Shown piece after piece: positions 12,791 through 25,699 of a DNA stretch of 64,000 nucleotides; within the stretch, counting starts at the first letter, position 1; each line of letters begins with the position of its first letter. A model generated the notes under the pieces. That model was not told where the DNA came from and did no database searches. It worked only from the letters and a program-made list of their open reading frames with translations. Made by a program: the position numbers and the translations under genes. This stretch comes from Microcebus murinus (Eukaryota; Chordata; Mammalia; Primates; Cheirogaleidae). Where the stretch lies: NCBI RefSeq assembly GCF_040939455.1, contig NC_134106.1:72022001-72086000 (forward strand), read 5' to 3'.

Positions 12791-13276
12791 CACTCTCACC
12801 CGTTGTGCCCTGCAGATATTTAGTAATCGATTGTGTCTGAGCATTGCTCTTTGGACTGTGTCACTTTGTGTATTTTTTGTAAAAATAGGGTAGTTAACTG
12901 TCCTCTTAAAATCGGTAAAAATGAAAGTGTACGTTTTATGCTGAGCCCTGGTGAATTGGGAAAATTTGGGCAAACTTGGTTTGAGGTGGTAGAAAGCAAA
13001 ATCCAGAAAACAAATGCTTTTCCACCTGTACCCGAGAATATGGTTTTGTTGGAGGAGGTTTAGTCAAAAGAGGAATTGAACTAGGCCCAGTTGTCATGAG
13101 TTCCTAGGACAAAGGTTGTTGAGTGTTGGTACATCCAGGTGCAAAGTTCCAAAGTTCCGTATTATTTCGTGACCCACCCTGAATGTGGGTACCGCCAACA
13201 AGAGGAACTTGTATAAAATGAGTAATGTGGACAAGCATGTGATACCTAGTTCTGTATTTAGCCCCAGTGGAGCATA
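12791..13276. other. Unique sequence upstream of RNF103, no gene seen
   Basis: GC content falls quickly after 12,790. No repeat family or coding exon is recognisable. Confidence 0.6.
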
Positions 13277-13586
13277 CTTTTTTTTTCTTTTTTCTTTCTT
13301 TCTTTTTCTTTGGAGACAGGGTCTTGTTCTCTTTCCCACACGGGAGTGCAGTGACTCCATCACAGCTCATTGCAAGCTCCAACTCGCAGGTTCAAGTGAT
13401 CCTCCTGCCTCAGCCTCCTCAGTAGCTGGGATTACAGGCAAGCCCCACCTCTCCTGGCTAATTTTTTATTTTTTGTAGATGTGGGGCCTCACTATGTTGC
13501 CCAGGCTGGTATCTAACTCCTGGCCTCAAGCGATCCTCCCTGTCGCTTCCCTAAGTGCTGGGATTACAGGCCACTGCTCCAGGCCA
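13277..13586 (-). mobile_element. AluJ-like Alu
   Basis: Inverted old Alu with a degenerate T/C-rich tail and no strepsirrhine middle insertion. A short flanking duplication GAGCATA is seen (13,270-13,276 and 13,587-13,593). Confidence 0.9.
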
Positions 13587-14489
13587 GAGCATATTCTTTA
13601 TGTCAATATCTATGCCAGTCTTGAGGGAGGGAGAAGTTGGGTTTATAAACTGAACAAGGTTGGCTTCAACCAGCCCCTTTTGATAAGGAAGGGGGGAAAA
13701 AGAAAGAATTACAAGGGAAATGTTAGCCATTGTGTAAAACTGTCAACTATCTTAAACTATGGGTGAAAGTTTTAGGAAGAAAGGGAGTGTGATCCTCAAT
13801 CTTGAAGCAAATGAAAAATGGAAAGCAAAAAGAATAGTCTGTGAGAATGTAGCCTCAGAATGGTACCCATTTGAAATAAAGTGAACAAAGGCGTTTCAGT
13901 GCTCAGCTAGTGGAGGAGGAATTAGAAGGAGATGGGCCCAATGGGCAGAGAGAAAGAATCAGAGGAGGCGGCGAAGGAATGTCCAGCCAGCTCTCAGACA
14001 CTGCTCTGCTGTCTTAACTAGCTTCCATGTGGCTTTATTTCCATGGCTGGCAGATCAATGTGGGCGACTGTATTAACCAATTCATTCTAACAAGCTTGGT
14101 TCTGAAAGTTTAGAATCCTTCAGCATGTCACAGTGACCCTGTTACTGGACATTAATCATCCAAACCTTAACATATAAGGTGATGTCCTTTACCTGAAAGG
14201 CATGTATTTACTCACCAGTGAGAAGAGAAGGACCCAAGCTCAAATATTAGTAATATTAAAGAAGAGTGGGCAAGGAAAGTTGGGGTGTGATCTGAGGATG
14301 GATTCAGGTAGGCCAGAATTCCAACTAGAAAAAATATTAGAGTATGGGAGGGAGCAAAAGGAAGGGATTAAAGAACTCTTTTGACATTTCTTATTTGTTT
14401 TCAACTGCCTCCCATCCCAACTCCTTTGCCTTGTTCCCTTCTTGGTTTAGCCATTAGGAAAGATGAAAGCATTGATGAAAGAACACATA
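13587..14489. other. Unique intergenic sequence, no gene seen
   Basis: No recognisable exon, RNA gene or repeat family. Confidence 0.55.
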
Positions 14490-14960
14490 GGGTCATGTGA
14501 ATATGGGAGTATAGACACTCACATCCTCTGTTGGTGGAGGTATAAAACCCTTTAGGAGGGTAATTTGCAGTGTGAATTAGAAGCTCCTCCTCCCCAAAAT
14601 ACATGGTCTTTGGCACAATAATCTCTCTTCAGAGAACTTATCCTGAGAAAATAATTGGACATGGACACAGATGTGTGCACAGAGTTTTGTTGTTATTGCA
14701 GAGTTAATAATGGAAAGAAAGAAAGGAAGAACTCAAATATCTAGCAACAGAGGATTGATCCAATACAATAATCTAAAAGTTGAACTATTAGCCACAAAAA
14801 AATGTGGACATATGGTTATGGACATGGAACCACGTCAAAAATATAGTATTTGGTGAAAAAAAGTAGGTTACTGAGAAGTTTGAATGATATGATCCTACTT
14901 TTGTATTTGCATTACAAAAAGACAGAGATACACTAAAATGTAAACTGTATTCTTCTCTAA
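14490..14960 (+). mobile_element. Ancient L1 (L1M-like) 3' fragment
   Basis: Diverged copy of the L1M end of ORF2 and 3' UTR. It resembles 'tgttggtgg.ggtataaa', 'ttatcctgagaaaataattggacatg' and 'caaatatctagcaacag'. Confidence 0.6.
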
Positions 14961-15046
14961 GTTATGGGATTTAGAAGAATTAAATTGTTTTCTTTTGTGC
15001 TTTGTCTCTATTTTTTCCTAAAATAATCATGCATTACTTTTGTAAT

Positions 15047-15368
15047 TTTTTTTTTTTAAGACAGAGTCTCGCTCTGTTGCCCAGACTAGAATGCTGTGGC
15101 ATCAGCTTAGCTCACAGCAACCTCAAACTCCTGGGCTCATGCAATCCTCCTGCCTCAACCTCCCAAGTAGTTGGGACTATAGGCATGCACCACCATCCAT
15201 GCCTGGCTAATTTTTTCTATATATTTTTAGTTGGCCAATTAATTTCTGTCTTTTTAGTGGAGATGGGGTCTCACTCTTGCTCAGGCTGGTTTTGAACTCC
15301 TGACCTTGAGCCATCCTCCCATCTCGGCCTCCCAGAGTGCTAGAATTTCAGGAGAGAGCCACCACGCC
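15047..15368 (-). mobile_element. Strepsirrhine Alu
   Basis: Inverted, full-length, flanked by TACTTTTGTAAT (15,035-15,046 and 15,369-15,380). Confidence 0.95.
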
Positions 15369-15759
15369 TACTTTTGTAATCTTAAAATGTGTTTAAAAAA
15401 TTAAACATCCACTATGACTGCTTCCCTGGTCGGGAGGTTTAGCAGCAGCTATTCATCCTCTGGGACTGTGTCAGAGGTGTGGGCTATCCTCCCATAAGGT
15501 GATTTCAGTTTCCACTAAGCGCAACTGGGTAGACTAAATAGAATTTCTTTTCAAAGACCAAGGTGACAAAAGAATATTTGGATTATTTATTGTTTTTCAT
15601 AATCTGTTTTTCTAACAGGCTATTAGTATGGGTTCTTGCTTTTACATCTCAGATTTTGTTCATTTGTGGGATGATTTAAATGCTTTTTCATTTGATATCA
15701 TGGCAAAAGCATGGGAACCATAATAAGAGGGCCTGGTCCAGTGTGGACTAGTGTCACCT

Positions 15760-15885
15760 AGTAGGAAGTCACAAGACCTTCCTGTACCTCATTTTTATCA
15801 TCTATAAAATGGGATAGAATGTTTACCCTATGCAGCTGTCATAAGGATTAAATGAAAAAGAGAATGTAAAAAGTGCTCTAAAACA
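15760..15885 (+). mobile_element. MIR SINE fragment
   Basis: Carries 'cctcatttttatcatctataaaatggga' and 'cataaggattaaatgaaaa', the MIR 3' half. The flanks (15,381-15,759 and 15,886-16,297) hold nothing else I can name. Confidence 0.65.
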
Positions 15886-16297
15886 GATGTATTGCTTATA
15901 TTTAATTTAAAGTAATTACTTTCTGTAAAAAAGAAAATCAAAGTCTTTGGCTGTCTTTGATAAAATAGGCTTATTTTATTTAGGGTCCAAAGATTCCTTT
16001 CTTTTTATTTTACTTTTATCAAAGTATTATACATATATAATTTTAAAAAGTCAAGTAACATTTCAAAGCTTCATCCAAACTGGAACAATTTTGAGTGTAA
16101 AAAGGCCAATGGTAATAAAATTATGCCAGACTAAGAAGGAAAAACTGGGACTGTCCTAGGCAAACCCTATATATAAAAAACACGTTTGTCCCTACTAACT
16201 CTGATTCCCATTCCTCGGAGGCAACTGCCTTCAATTCTTCTAGCATATTTTTCATGTTTACCTCTATATTTCCAAAGAATAAATTTCTACTGCTTTC

Positions 16298-16568
16298 TTT
16301 TTTCTTTTGTAAGACAGGGTCTCGCTGTTGCCCAAGCTGGAGGGCAGTGGCCCAGTCTTATAGCTCACCACAGCCTAGAAATCCTGAACTCAAGCAGTCT
16401 TCCTGCCTTAGCCTCCAGAGTAGCTGGTACGACAGCCACCACACCTGGCTAAATTTTTTTTTGTAGTGAGGGGGTCTCTCTATGTTGCTTAGGCTTGTTT
16501 CAAATTCCTGGCCTCAAGCAATCCTCCTGCCGTGGCCTCCCCAAGTACTGATTTCAGGCATGGGTCAC
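16298..16568 (-). mobile_element. AluJ-like Alu, diverged
   Basis: Inverted, with a degenerate tail and several small deletions; old. The stretch 16,569-17,260 after it is AT-rich with no gene seen. Confidence 0.85.
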
Positions 16569-17567
16569 TATTACATTTTATACCTTATCTATCGATTTCT
16601 TACCATGGAAGATAAGAAATTATCTCTTTTATACCCTCCATTCACAAACCATTTCATTCCCCTCATTCCCATCATGATTATATTATATATTCTTTTTTAT
16701 ATTAATATGCCCATATAAATCTTTTTTTTTTTATTTCCAGAAGTCTCTATCCAGAAGAACCATATAAATCTTGTTCATGGCTGAACGACATCTTTTATAT
16801 TTCCTTTCTAGCACAATTATTCATTTTCCCTGGAGTTAATAATTAACTCAAATTTTGGTTTGTTCTATTTTCTATGGCCCTGTCCACTTACCATCTCCAA
16901 ATGCTCTGAACTCTAAAATTATTCAAAAAGCAAATCTATCAGCTCCATAATTTATTGGAAATAAACCTTCTGTCCTTTGTCCTATTGCTCTAGGCCAGCC
17001 TAGTTATTCCCCGGACCCACTCCACAGCTGTCATCCCAGGACTTCCTGTTTCTTCTCTTCTGTGTTGGAGTCTATGTTTTCTTGATCCCACGGTTGCACT
17101 TTGTTCTTTCACTTCTTTGTTTGCATGGAACGCATCCTATTCTACAATGGCTTAGTAAGAAAGTGGGTGTGGAGATAAGCTTTGGAAATCTTCCACGTCT
17201 AAAAATTCCTTTATTCTACCCACATTTGTTGTTTGGGTGTTTTGTTTTTGTTTTTGTTTTTCCCAAACTTAGAGAAGGCTTGCAAGAATATTACAAAAAT
17301 TTCCTTACCAATGCACAAATTGTTAACCTTTTGCCATATTTGTTATATCACATCTTTTCTCTAGAGTATAAATGCATACTTTTTCTTTCTTGAACCCTTT
17401 AGGAGTAAGTTGTAGTTATGCTCATGTTTGAATGATAGTTTGGTCAAGTACAGAATTCTAAGTTTGAAATCATCCTTCTCTTCAGAATTTTGAAAGCATT
17501 GATCCATTATCTTTTGGCTTCTGTTGTTGCTGTTGGAAGTTCAGTGTTATTCTGATTCCTGTCCTTT

Positions 17568-18068
<501 letters not shown>

Positions 18069-18321
18069 TGATTCCTGTCCTTTAAAAGTGACTTGTTTGT
18101 TCTATGTATACACTCTTTGAGTTTTCCTTTCATCCCGGGTGTTCTGAACTTTTGCGATGTACCTCAATGCAAGTTTCCATCCCGTCATTGTGTTGAATGC
18201 CTTTCAATACAGCAACTCATGACCTTCAGTTCCAGGAAATTCTTTGATAATTTCCTCTGTCCATTTTCTCACTTTTCTGGAACTCCTGTTAGTGAGATGT
18301 TAGAACTCCTAAACTGATCTT

Positions 18322-18655
18322 TTTTTTTTTTTTTTTTTTGAGACAGAGTCTCACTTTGTTGTCCAGGCTAGAGTGAGTGCCGTGGCGTCAGCCTAGCTCA
18401 CAGCAACCTCAAACTCCTGGGCTTGAGTGATCCTTCTGCCTCAGCCTCCCGAGTAGCTGGGACTACAGGCATGCGCCACCATGCCCAGCTAATTTTTTAT
18501 ATATATATCAGTTGGCCAATTAATTTCTTTCTATTTATAGTAGAGACGGGGTCTCGCTCTTGCTCAGGCTGGTTTTGAACTCCTGACCTTGAGCAATCCG
18601 CCCGCCTCGGCCTCCCAAGAGCTAGGATTACAGGCGTGAGCCACAGCGCCCGGCC
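18322..18655 (-). mobile_element. Young strepsirrhine Alu
   Basis: Inverted, full-length, flanked by TCCTAAACTGATCTT (18,307-18,321 and 18,656-18,670). Same derived marks as the copy at 4,421; the half from 'cagttggcc' to 'gcccggcc' is identical between the two. Confidence 0.96.
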
Positions 18656-19030
18656 TCCTAAACTGATCTTGTAATTTTATTTTGTTTTTTCTCCAGTTTT
18701 TCTCTTTGCCATTCATTCTACTTTCTGAGAGATGTCTTCAACTTTATCCTCTACCCATTCTGCTAAATTCTTGTCTATCGTTTTAATTTCCAAAACTTTC
18801 TTGTTACTGGGATGTGCTTTTTCTATAGCATCCTGTTCTTTTTGTTTTATGTGTGCACTATATTCTCATATTCCTCTGAAGATATTAATTCTAGTAGCTT
18901 TTCCCCTAAGATTGCTTTTGCCATTTGCATTGCCTCTTTGATCTGGGTTTATTTTCTATTTGTTTATTTTGGACTTTGCCTTTTACATTAGAGATTCCTT
19001 TTAATTGCTTGGTAATTCCCAGCTCTCTCT

Positions 19031-21626
19031 TTGCTCATAAGTTCTTAAGTCTGGTACTAAAAAGTTCATTGGAAGTTCTCTGAGAGTGCGCAGGGCTCAC
19101 TGTCGGGTTAAAGGGGCAGAGCCCTGTCATTTCATTGAGAGGACCTATCAGTCCTTTCTCCAACCTGTTTGCTTTCTTGAAGGAGGAATCCTGCCTAGAA
19201 AGTTCATGTATGGCCAGCATTGGGGGACTGAATGGAAGGACCTGGGGAGCCTTAGCCTTCAGGCTTGTGCTTAATACCACTGTTTTCAGTAGGGTGTCTC
19301 ATCTCCCTGTCTTAGCTATGAGCTGTGCCTGGTGTTTCCAAGTCCAGAGCCAATCTGTTGACTTCACAGGATATACCTCTCATCTTCCCCTCAGGCCCCA
19401 GCCGTACCTTATGAGACTTGGAGCAAATCCTCCAGTTTTTGGCCTCCCCCTTCACCTTGGGCTTCCAGAGTATTGTGCTTCCAATTTCTGAACTTTTCCT
19501 GGGTTCTGTGGCATCAGCAGGTTAGTATGACAGAGGTAGTGCCATGGGTCCACCAAGTCATTGCCTCTTCCTAGGAGTCTCAGCCTGTGACCTTTCTTGC
19601 AGTTAGGTTGGATAAATGACTGAACTGTGGTCAGTGGGAGGCGAGGGGAAGTGATGTTCACCCCATTGGGCCCTGGCTCTGATAAACATTCTCTAGCCCT
19701 TTCCACACTGGGTGGCCAGGAAGGGGGTGGGTCCAGAGAACATCCTGAGACTGTTGCACTATAGCAGGCCCTATCAGCTAGGGAGTGAAAAAGTTGGGCT
19801 CTGGGGCCCCTGGAATTTGTTCTCATCTTCGGCTGTAGTTTTTTTAAAAAAACTATAGAGCTCTCTGCATCCAAGACATAATCAATTCCAGAGTGCCAGT
19901 GGGGCAAGGATGTGACTCAAAGGATCTAAGAATGGTAGGCAGGGAGCATGGGAAAAAGAATCCCAGAATTCACTAACTTGCTTTCCGTGTGGGCAAGGAC
20001 AGTGGCAGATAAAGGCAAAGGAAAAAACCCTGTTTTCTGTACTTTGCTCTCTCATCCCATTATCAAAACTTGTTTGGGTTTAAAAATGGTAGAAATGGCA
20101 AAAAAAAAAAAAAGGCTAGTAATTTGAGTTCTACTTAGATGGGTTAGGTGTTTATCAACTTATGTCTGGCTGATATGAACAGCTAAGCACAGATTCAAGC
20201 AGATAAAGGAACTATTTTAAGTCTGTCTCCAGCATGTAAACATATTTGATATTTTCCATTTGGGGACCTGAATGTTAATTATATTAGTAACTACTAATAA
20301 AAAGGATAATATGGGTAGCTCTTAATGTAGAAAAGCTCCCCCTTTTGCAACTCCCCTGAGAGCTCTTTGCCAGTTTCCCCACTGTTATAAGGTAATACCA
20401 GGAGGTACATACCACTACCACCTGAAACCTACAGTCCCCTCCCCATTCTGCCTTCTCAGCCCATAGCTCCTCTTCCCTTTTTTTGATCCTCTCCTCCCAC
20501 ACTTCCCACACCTACACAAGCCAACTTCCAGGGGAGTCCTCTAAATAGTTAAACAAAGTTAATTGAAAATTTATATAATCAATTTCTGTATTACCAAACT
20601 AATTTACATTTTGAGAGTTTACTATTGGGCAGTATATAATTATGTAATTTATAGTAGATTTGAATATGGCATTTATGATCAATAAAAAAAAGTTAAGGTT
20701 AAGCTCTTAGCTTGCAGCTACCTACTACATTGTTTTTTGTTTTTTTAAATATAAAATATATTTTATACTAAAATTTTTATTAAATTTTAATATACTTTTT
20801 TTCTTTTTATCATAAGGGATTTAAGATAGCTGATTAGTTACTATGTTGTTGTTGTGAGAAAATCCAACTTGCCCCAGAATGTCTTCTCCAGGCACTTCCC
20901 CTGCTGTGATTGTGAGAACTGTCTGTCCTGTCCATCCTGTGTGGAGATGACCCTGTTGACTGACTATCACCACAGCATTGCTCCCAAGTTGCTTTTTCCA
21001 GTGCATTGAGGCCATTATCTGCAGGAATAAGTAATGCTTCAATACTTTATTTGGAGACCTATTTGTCATTCAAGCTGGTATCGTCAAAAAAAGGACTGTG
21101 TTTTCACCTGAGAAAGTGGCTTTCAATAAAGCTGAAAGGAATGCACCCTGGGGCAGCTCTCTTTGTACATTGCCATCAGTATAATAAACAGCCCTTCTCT
21201 GGCCAGCTAGCCAGCCTTTTGTGTGGTTTCCTTGAAGATGAGGTTGCCAAAAGGAGGAACATACAGCATCAAACCCAGAAAATTAACAGAATTGTAGTTA
21301 TGGAGGCAATGGTTAGTCACACAGTTTAGGAATCTAAAATTCCTAATTTTTTGTTTTCTTTCCCAGTTCTTCCAGTTTCCTCTTCCCATTTACAGTCAAG
21401 AAATTATATCTGTGGTTGGCAGCTTCCTCTGCAGAAAATAGTCACCAGTGCTGCTTCTTCCAACACCAGGAACAGCAAGCAGTAGGACTTCCCAAATAAA
21501 CATTTAGAAGGCAAAAGTAAATAGGATGTAAAAAGCAAATAAGAAGTCACCTTTCCTCCATGAGTAAACTGGTCCCTCCTCTGATCACCTGAAGCTACAG
21601 TGACACATGATCTTATGCAGGGACAG
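19031..21626. other. Intergenic sequence, no gene seen
   Basis: Moderate GC to about 19,920, then AT-rich. Several 60-150-codon frames occur on both strands (for example minus 19,452-19,907 and minus 20,821-21,069), but none resembles a known family or has splice context. Around 21,160-21,230 'tctttgtacattgccatcagtataataaacagc' looks like an LTR polyadenylation region, without recognisable LTR ends. Confidence 0.5.
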
Positions 21627-22509
21627 CAGGACTGGCTACATAATTTTCCAGCCCACTACAAAATGAAAATGCAGGCCCTTGTTCAAAAAGCTGGACAAAA
21701 AGTGACATTAAAAGTATTAAAATATAAAGCTCTTCATTTCTTTGATGGTTTCTCTCTTGACCTGTTTTGGTGGTTATTTTTAATTTGTTATTTAACATAG
21801 CTGTCCCCTGAACATGGGATACTCATAGGGTAAGTGCAGGTGCTCACAGGTGCAGGGGCCCCCTTCCCTCCAGCCACAGGCCAATACTTGGTGCTGGGCC
21901 AACATGCAGCAGACGGTTGGTCCAGAAGGGATTGCAACCTCAGCGCCAGGACAAGCTCAGTATCTGGATTGAGGGTGGGCCAGAGTCCTGCCTGCAGTGA
22001 GTTGTCCTAAAACAGTTGATGATGCTGCCAAGCCCTGCTCTGAAGCACCCTAGGGTGCAAGTGCCCAGCCTCAAGTCTCCCTGGGCTTGAGCCCAGGTCT
22101 CCACTGGGGGCAGAGAGCAACAGCAGAACATGGACCCTCCCCCTAACCATGGACACAATCCAGTTGCCACCTCTGGTTGTGGGTGTGGAGAAGTGGCCAC
22201 AGTGGGGAGAGCAGATGCAGAGAGGGGGAGGGTGGGCAGGGCCACAAACACCTGGCAATGGAGAACAGGCTGCCAAAGACCCATTCCAGGGAGGTGAAGA
22301 GCTGGCAGCAGGCAGAACCACATGTGAGCTGATGGCACATGCTCCAATGTCCATCGGACTTCACTTGCAAAACACAAATTCAAAAATAGAATTATTAAGA
22401 ATTTCAAGACAGCAACCACAGAGTGCTAAACTCCAAGTGCACAGGGCCCTTCTGAACTTGGGGCCCTGTGCAATTGCACTGTTTCCACACCCATGAAGCT
22501 GATCCTCTG
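21627..22509. mobile_element. hAT-like DNA transposon copy (longer form)
   Basis: Begins CAGGACTGGCTACATAATTT and ends, read inverted, CAGAGGATCAGCTTCATGGG, an imperfect terminal inverted repeat. Candidate flanking octamers AGGGACAG and TGGAACAG agree at 6 of 8. The same two ends occur in the short copy at 40,815-40,988, which lacks about 700 bp of the interior. The interior is GC-richer than its surroundings and has no transposase frame I recognise. Confidence 0.5.
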
Positions 22510-22684
22510 GAACAGAATTATTGAAATAAGTGAAGGTCCAGGAAATTCTTTGTGTGTATTTTTTGATCTCATTTGTGGCATTTCTCATATGCTGCGTTGT
22601 ACATAGTCTTACATCCATAATCTGTACCTACTCTCTTTTCCCGGATACCATCTCCATGGCCTACCTCCTGTGCTTTCATGTCAT

Positions 22685-22803
22685 AATAGCCCCTCTCTAA
22701 GCCTGACCTGTAAAATGGAAATACTAACAAGGCTCTCATAAGAATGTTGTGAGGACTAAATGAAGTAAAGCTTAGAAAGTACTAAGCCCTGTACAAGGCA
22801 CGT

Positions 22804-22805
<2 letters not shown>
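22685..22805 (+). mobile_element. MIR SINE fragment
   Basis: Carries 'taagcctgacctgtaaaatggaaat' and 'gttgtgaggactaaatgaa', the MIR 3' half. Confidence 0.7.

Positions 22806-22807
<2 letters not shown>

Positions 22808-22838
<31 letters not shown>
22808..22838. repeat. (AC)n microsatellite
   Basis: About 15 uninterrupted AC units directly after the MIR. Confidence 0.98.
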
Positions 22839-22842
<4 letters not shown>

Positions 22843-22859
22843 ATACACTAATATGTACA

Positions 22860-23965
22860 TATCCCCGTTACAATACATAGGGCCAGTACCAAAGTACATA
22901 GAAGATATTTAATAAGTCTGTTTTTTAGACTAAAGAATACAGTTAGTATGAACATGTTTTTCCATATCAATCTGGCTAATGGATATTTTAGGTCAAATGT
23001 AATGCAAACGTAAGTCTAAGTCTAAGAGAAACTAGAAAAGCCTTTTTCAAAAATTCAAACTTGTTATGGTAGAATAATTCAGAAAGCAAACTCAGTTTAA
23101 GCACATAGTACAAATGAAGAAAGTCCTGAAAAATGTGATAAATACAATTTCAGAATGAAAATGAGGTCTTTTAAGGAAACATAAAAAAGTTGACATTGGT
23201 TAGCATGGAGAAGAGTAGAATAAAGAGAGATCTTTAAGAGAGCAATATTGCTCTCAATTAAAAGGGTATGATTAAAATGTATATTTTATTTAAAAAGTAA
23301 TATATGTTTATTTTAGAAAATTTAGAAAATGCATATAAGCAAAAAGAAGAAAATGTAAAATATGCACTATTCCACCACTCTCACATATATAACACACAAG
23401 TTTGTATCAACTGATTATCCTGCTAAAATATAAGTTTGATAACCTCAATTATTCTGGGCATTCTCATTTAAAAAATATTTGCCAATTTTGTAGTTGAAAT
23501 GGTATCTCATTGCTATTTTGATTTGAACTACTTCTTAGAATAATAAATTACTTCTTTCCTCATGTGTTTTAGTTCATATATGTTCTTCTTTTGTGAATTG
23601 CCCATGTTCTCTTAAGACCAGTCTTTCTTTAGGATGTTTGTTTTTATTTTTAAAAATTAAAAATATTTAAAAGTACATATAAAAGTACATAAAATAATAC
23701 AGCAGAAACAGCATTTCTATGTGTGTTTCAGAAAGAAGGCCAGCTGGAGGTGAGGTAGGGATTATACTAACACAATCTGCCATGTTGCTAGAAAAAGAAG
23801 TAAAATGTTTGTCTTTTTTCCATACTGAGTGCAAGAGTTTTTTTGTACATTAATACATTCACCCTTTCATATGCTAGAGAGCTTTTGTTTCAAAATTTCT
23901 GACCAAGTCATCAAGGTAATTGCTAAGAATAGAAAAAAAGGAAATTTGTTTGAAAAAAAAAATTG
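22860..23965. other. AT-rich sequence with ancient LINE fragments
   Basis: No gene seen. Positions 23,280-23,400 and 23,460-23,640 resemble very old LINE sequence. The latter matches antisense L1 ORF2 (around 'gaaatggtatctcattgc' and 'tgaattgcccatgttct'). Confidence 0.45.
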
Positions 23966-24400
<435 letters not shown>

Positions 24401-24546
24401 ATTTGTTGTTGTTGTGGGGCATGAAAAATTTCTTGACTATGAAGACAATCGATTCAGGAAAAGAAATTTATCATTGTGGAGTCAGTCTCTGATCCACTCT
24501 CTCTAGTATTATTGACATTAAATTTCATGGGCCAGAAGACAGTAAC

Positions 24547-24788
24547 ACTCACTGCAACCTCAAACTCCTGGGCTTAAGCAATCCTCCCATCTCAGCCTCC
24601 CAAGTAGCCAAAACTACAGGTGACCACCACCATGCCCAGCTAACTTTTTAAGAAATTTTTATATTTTTTGTAGAGACATAATCTTTCTATGCCACCCAGA
24701 CTAGTCCCGAACTCCTGGCCTCAAGGGCTCCTCCTACCTTGGCCTCCCAAAGTGTTGGGATTACAAGCATGAGCCACCAAGCCCAGAC
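24547..24788 (-). mobile_element. Inverted duplicate of part of an AluJ
   Basis: Identical, reversed, to 23,966-24,207 including that element's private substitutions. It lacks a poly(A) and the Alu 3' end, so it did not arrive by retrotransposition. The unique stretch 24,789-25,207 follows with no gene seen. Confidence 0.95.
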
Positions 24789-25216
24789 TGAATGGTTGCT
24801 CGTACTTTCTCCTAGTTTATTTCTTTCTACACTTATTTTATTAGATTCTAAGAAGTACTCATTTCTAAAATTAATAGGGAAAGATTTGGGTTACTTAGCT
24901 AATCTTATTTAACATTTATTCCTCCCCTCACAATTAAAACAGCTGAATCTTTGCAGGACTTTTGAGTAAGGGCTGCTAATTTGACCGTTGCTTGGTGGTT
25001 CTGCACATGAATGGGAATTCTATTATATAACAAATGAGACAAGTTTTCTATTTATTAAAAAACAGCTTGTTTACTGCTGAATGTGGTAGTCATTAGTACT
25101 ATATACAAATATCCAACTCTCTTCTTCCAGACGTGTGGTAAACATGCACTTTCCTGTACCTGGGAGTAAGGTGAGGACATGTGACTTTTACTGGCCAATG
25201 AAACATGAGAAGTGAC

Positions 25217-25386
25217 TTTTCCTTTTCCTTTTCCTTTTCCTTTTCCTTTTCCTTTTCCTTTTCCTTTTCCTTTTCCTTTTCCTTTCCTTTCCTTTCCTTT
25301 CCTTTCCTTTCCTTTCCTTTCCTTTCCTTTCCTTTCCTTTCCTTTCTTTTCTTTTCTTTTCTTTTCTTTTCTTTTCTTTTCTTTTC
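25217..25386. repeat. Three-tier pyrimidine microsatellite
   Basis: On the plus strand a (TTTTCC)n block is followed by (TTTCC)n and then (TTTTC)n, about 170 nt of pure C/T. It is the expanded, mutated tail of the adjoining inverted Alu. The apparent Phe/Ser reading frame across it is not a gene. Confidence 0.97.
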
Positions 25387-25699
25387 GAGACAGAGTCTCA
25401 CTGTGTTGCCTGGGCTAGAGTGCGGTGGCATCAGCTTAGCTCACAACAACCTCAAACTCCTGAGCTCAAGCGATCCTACTGCCTCAGCCTCCCAAGTAGC
25501 TGGGACAACAGGCATGCGCCACCATACCCAGATAATTTTTTCTCTATATATTTTTAGTTGGCCAATTCATTTCCTTCTAATTTTTTAGTAGAGACAGGGT
25601 CTCACTCAAGCTGGTTTCGAACTCATGACCTTGAGCGATTCATCTGCCTCGGCCTCCCAGAGTGCTAGGATTACAGGCGTGAGCCACCGTGCCCAGCCA
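25387..25699 (-). mobile_element. Strepsirrhine Alu
   Basis: Inverted. The duplication AGAAGTGAC (25,208-25,216 and 25,700-25,708) brackets the Alu plus its pyrimidine tail, showing that they are one insertion. Confidence 0.94.

Noticed and set aside
11520..12973. Several 70-163-codon frames across the CpG island on both strands
   Set aside because: Arg/Pro/Gly-rich and driven by GC composition. The starts I checked at 11,831 and 11,943 are TTG and GTG, and no family resemblance was found.
20821..21069. 82-codon minus-strand frame with non-repetitive composition
   Set aside because: No recognised family, no splice or promoter context, and no poly(A) or target duplication to support a retrocopy.
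25205..25588. 127-codon Phe/Ser/Pro repeat frame
   Set aside because: It is a translation of the pyrimidine microsatellite and the adjoining Alu.
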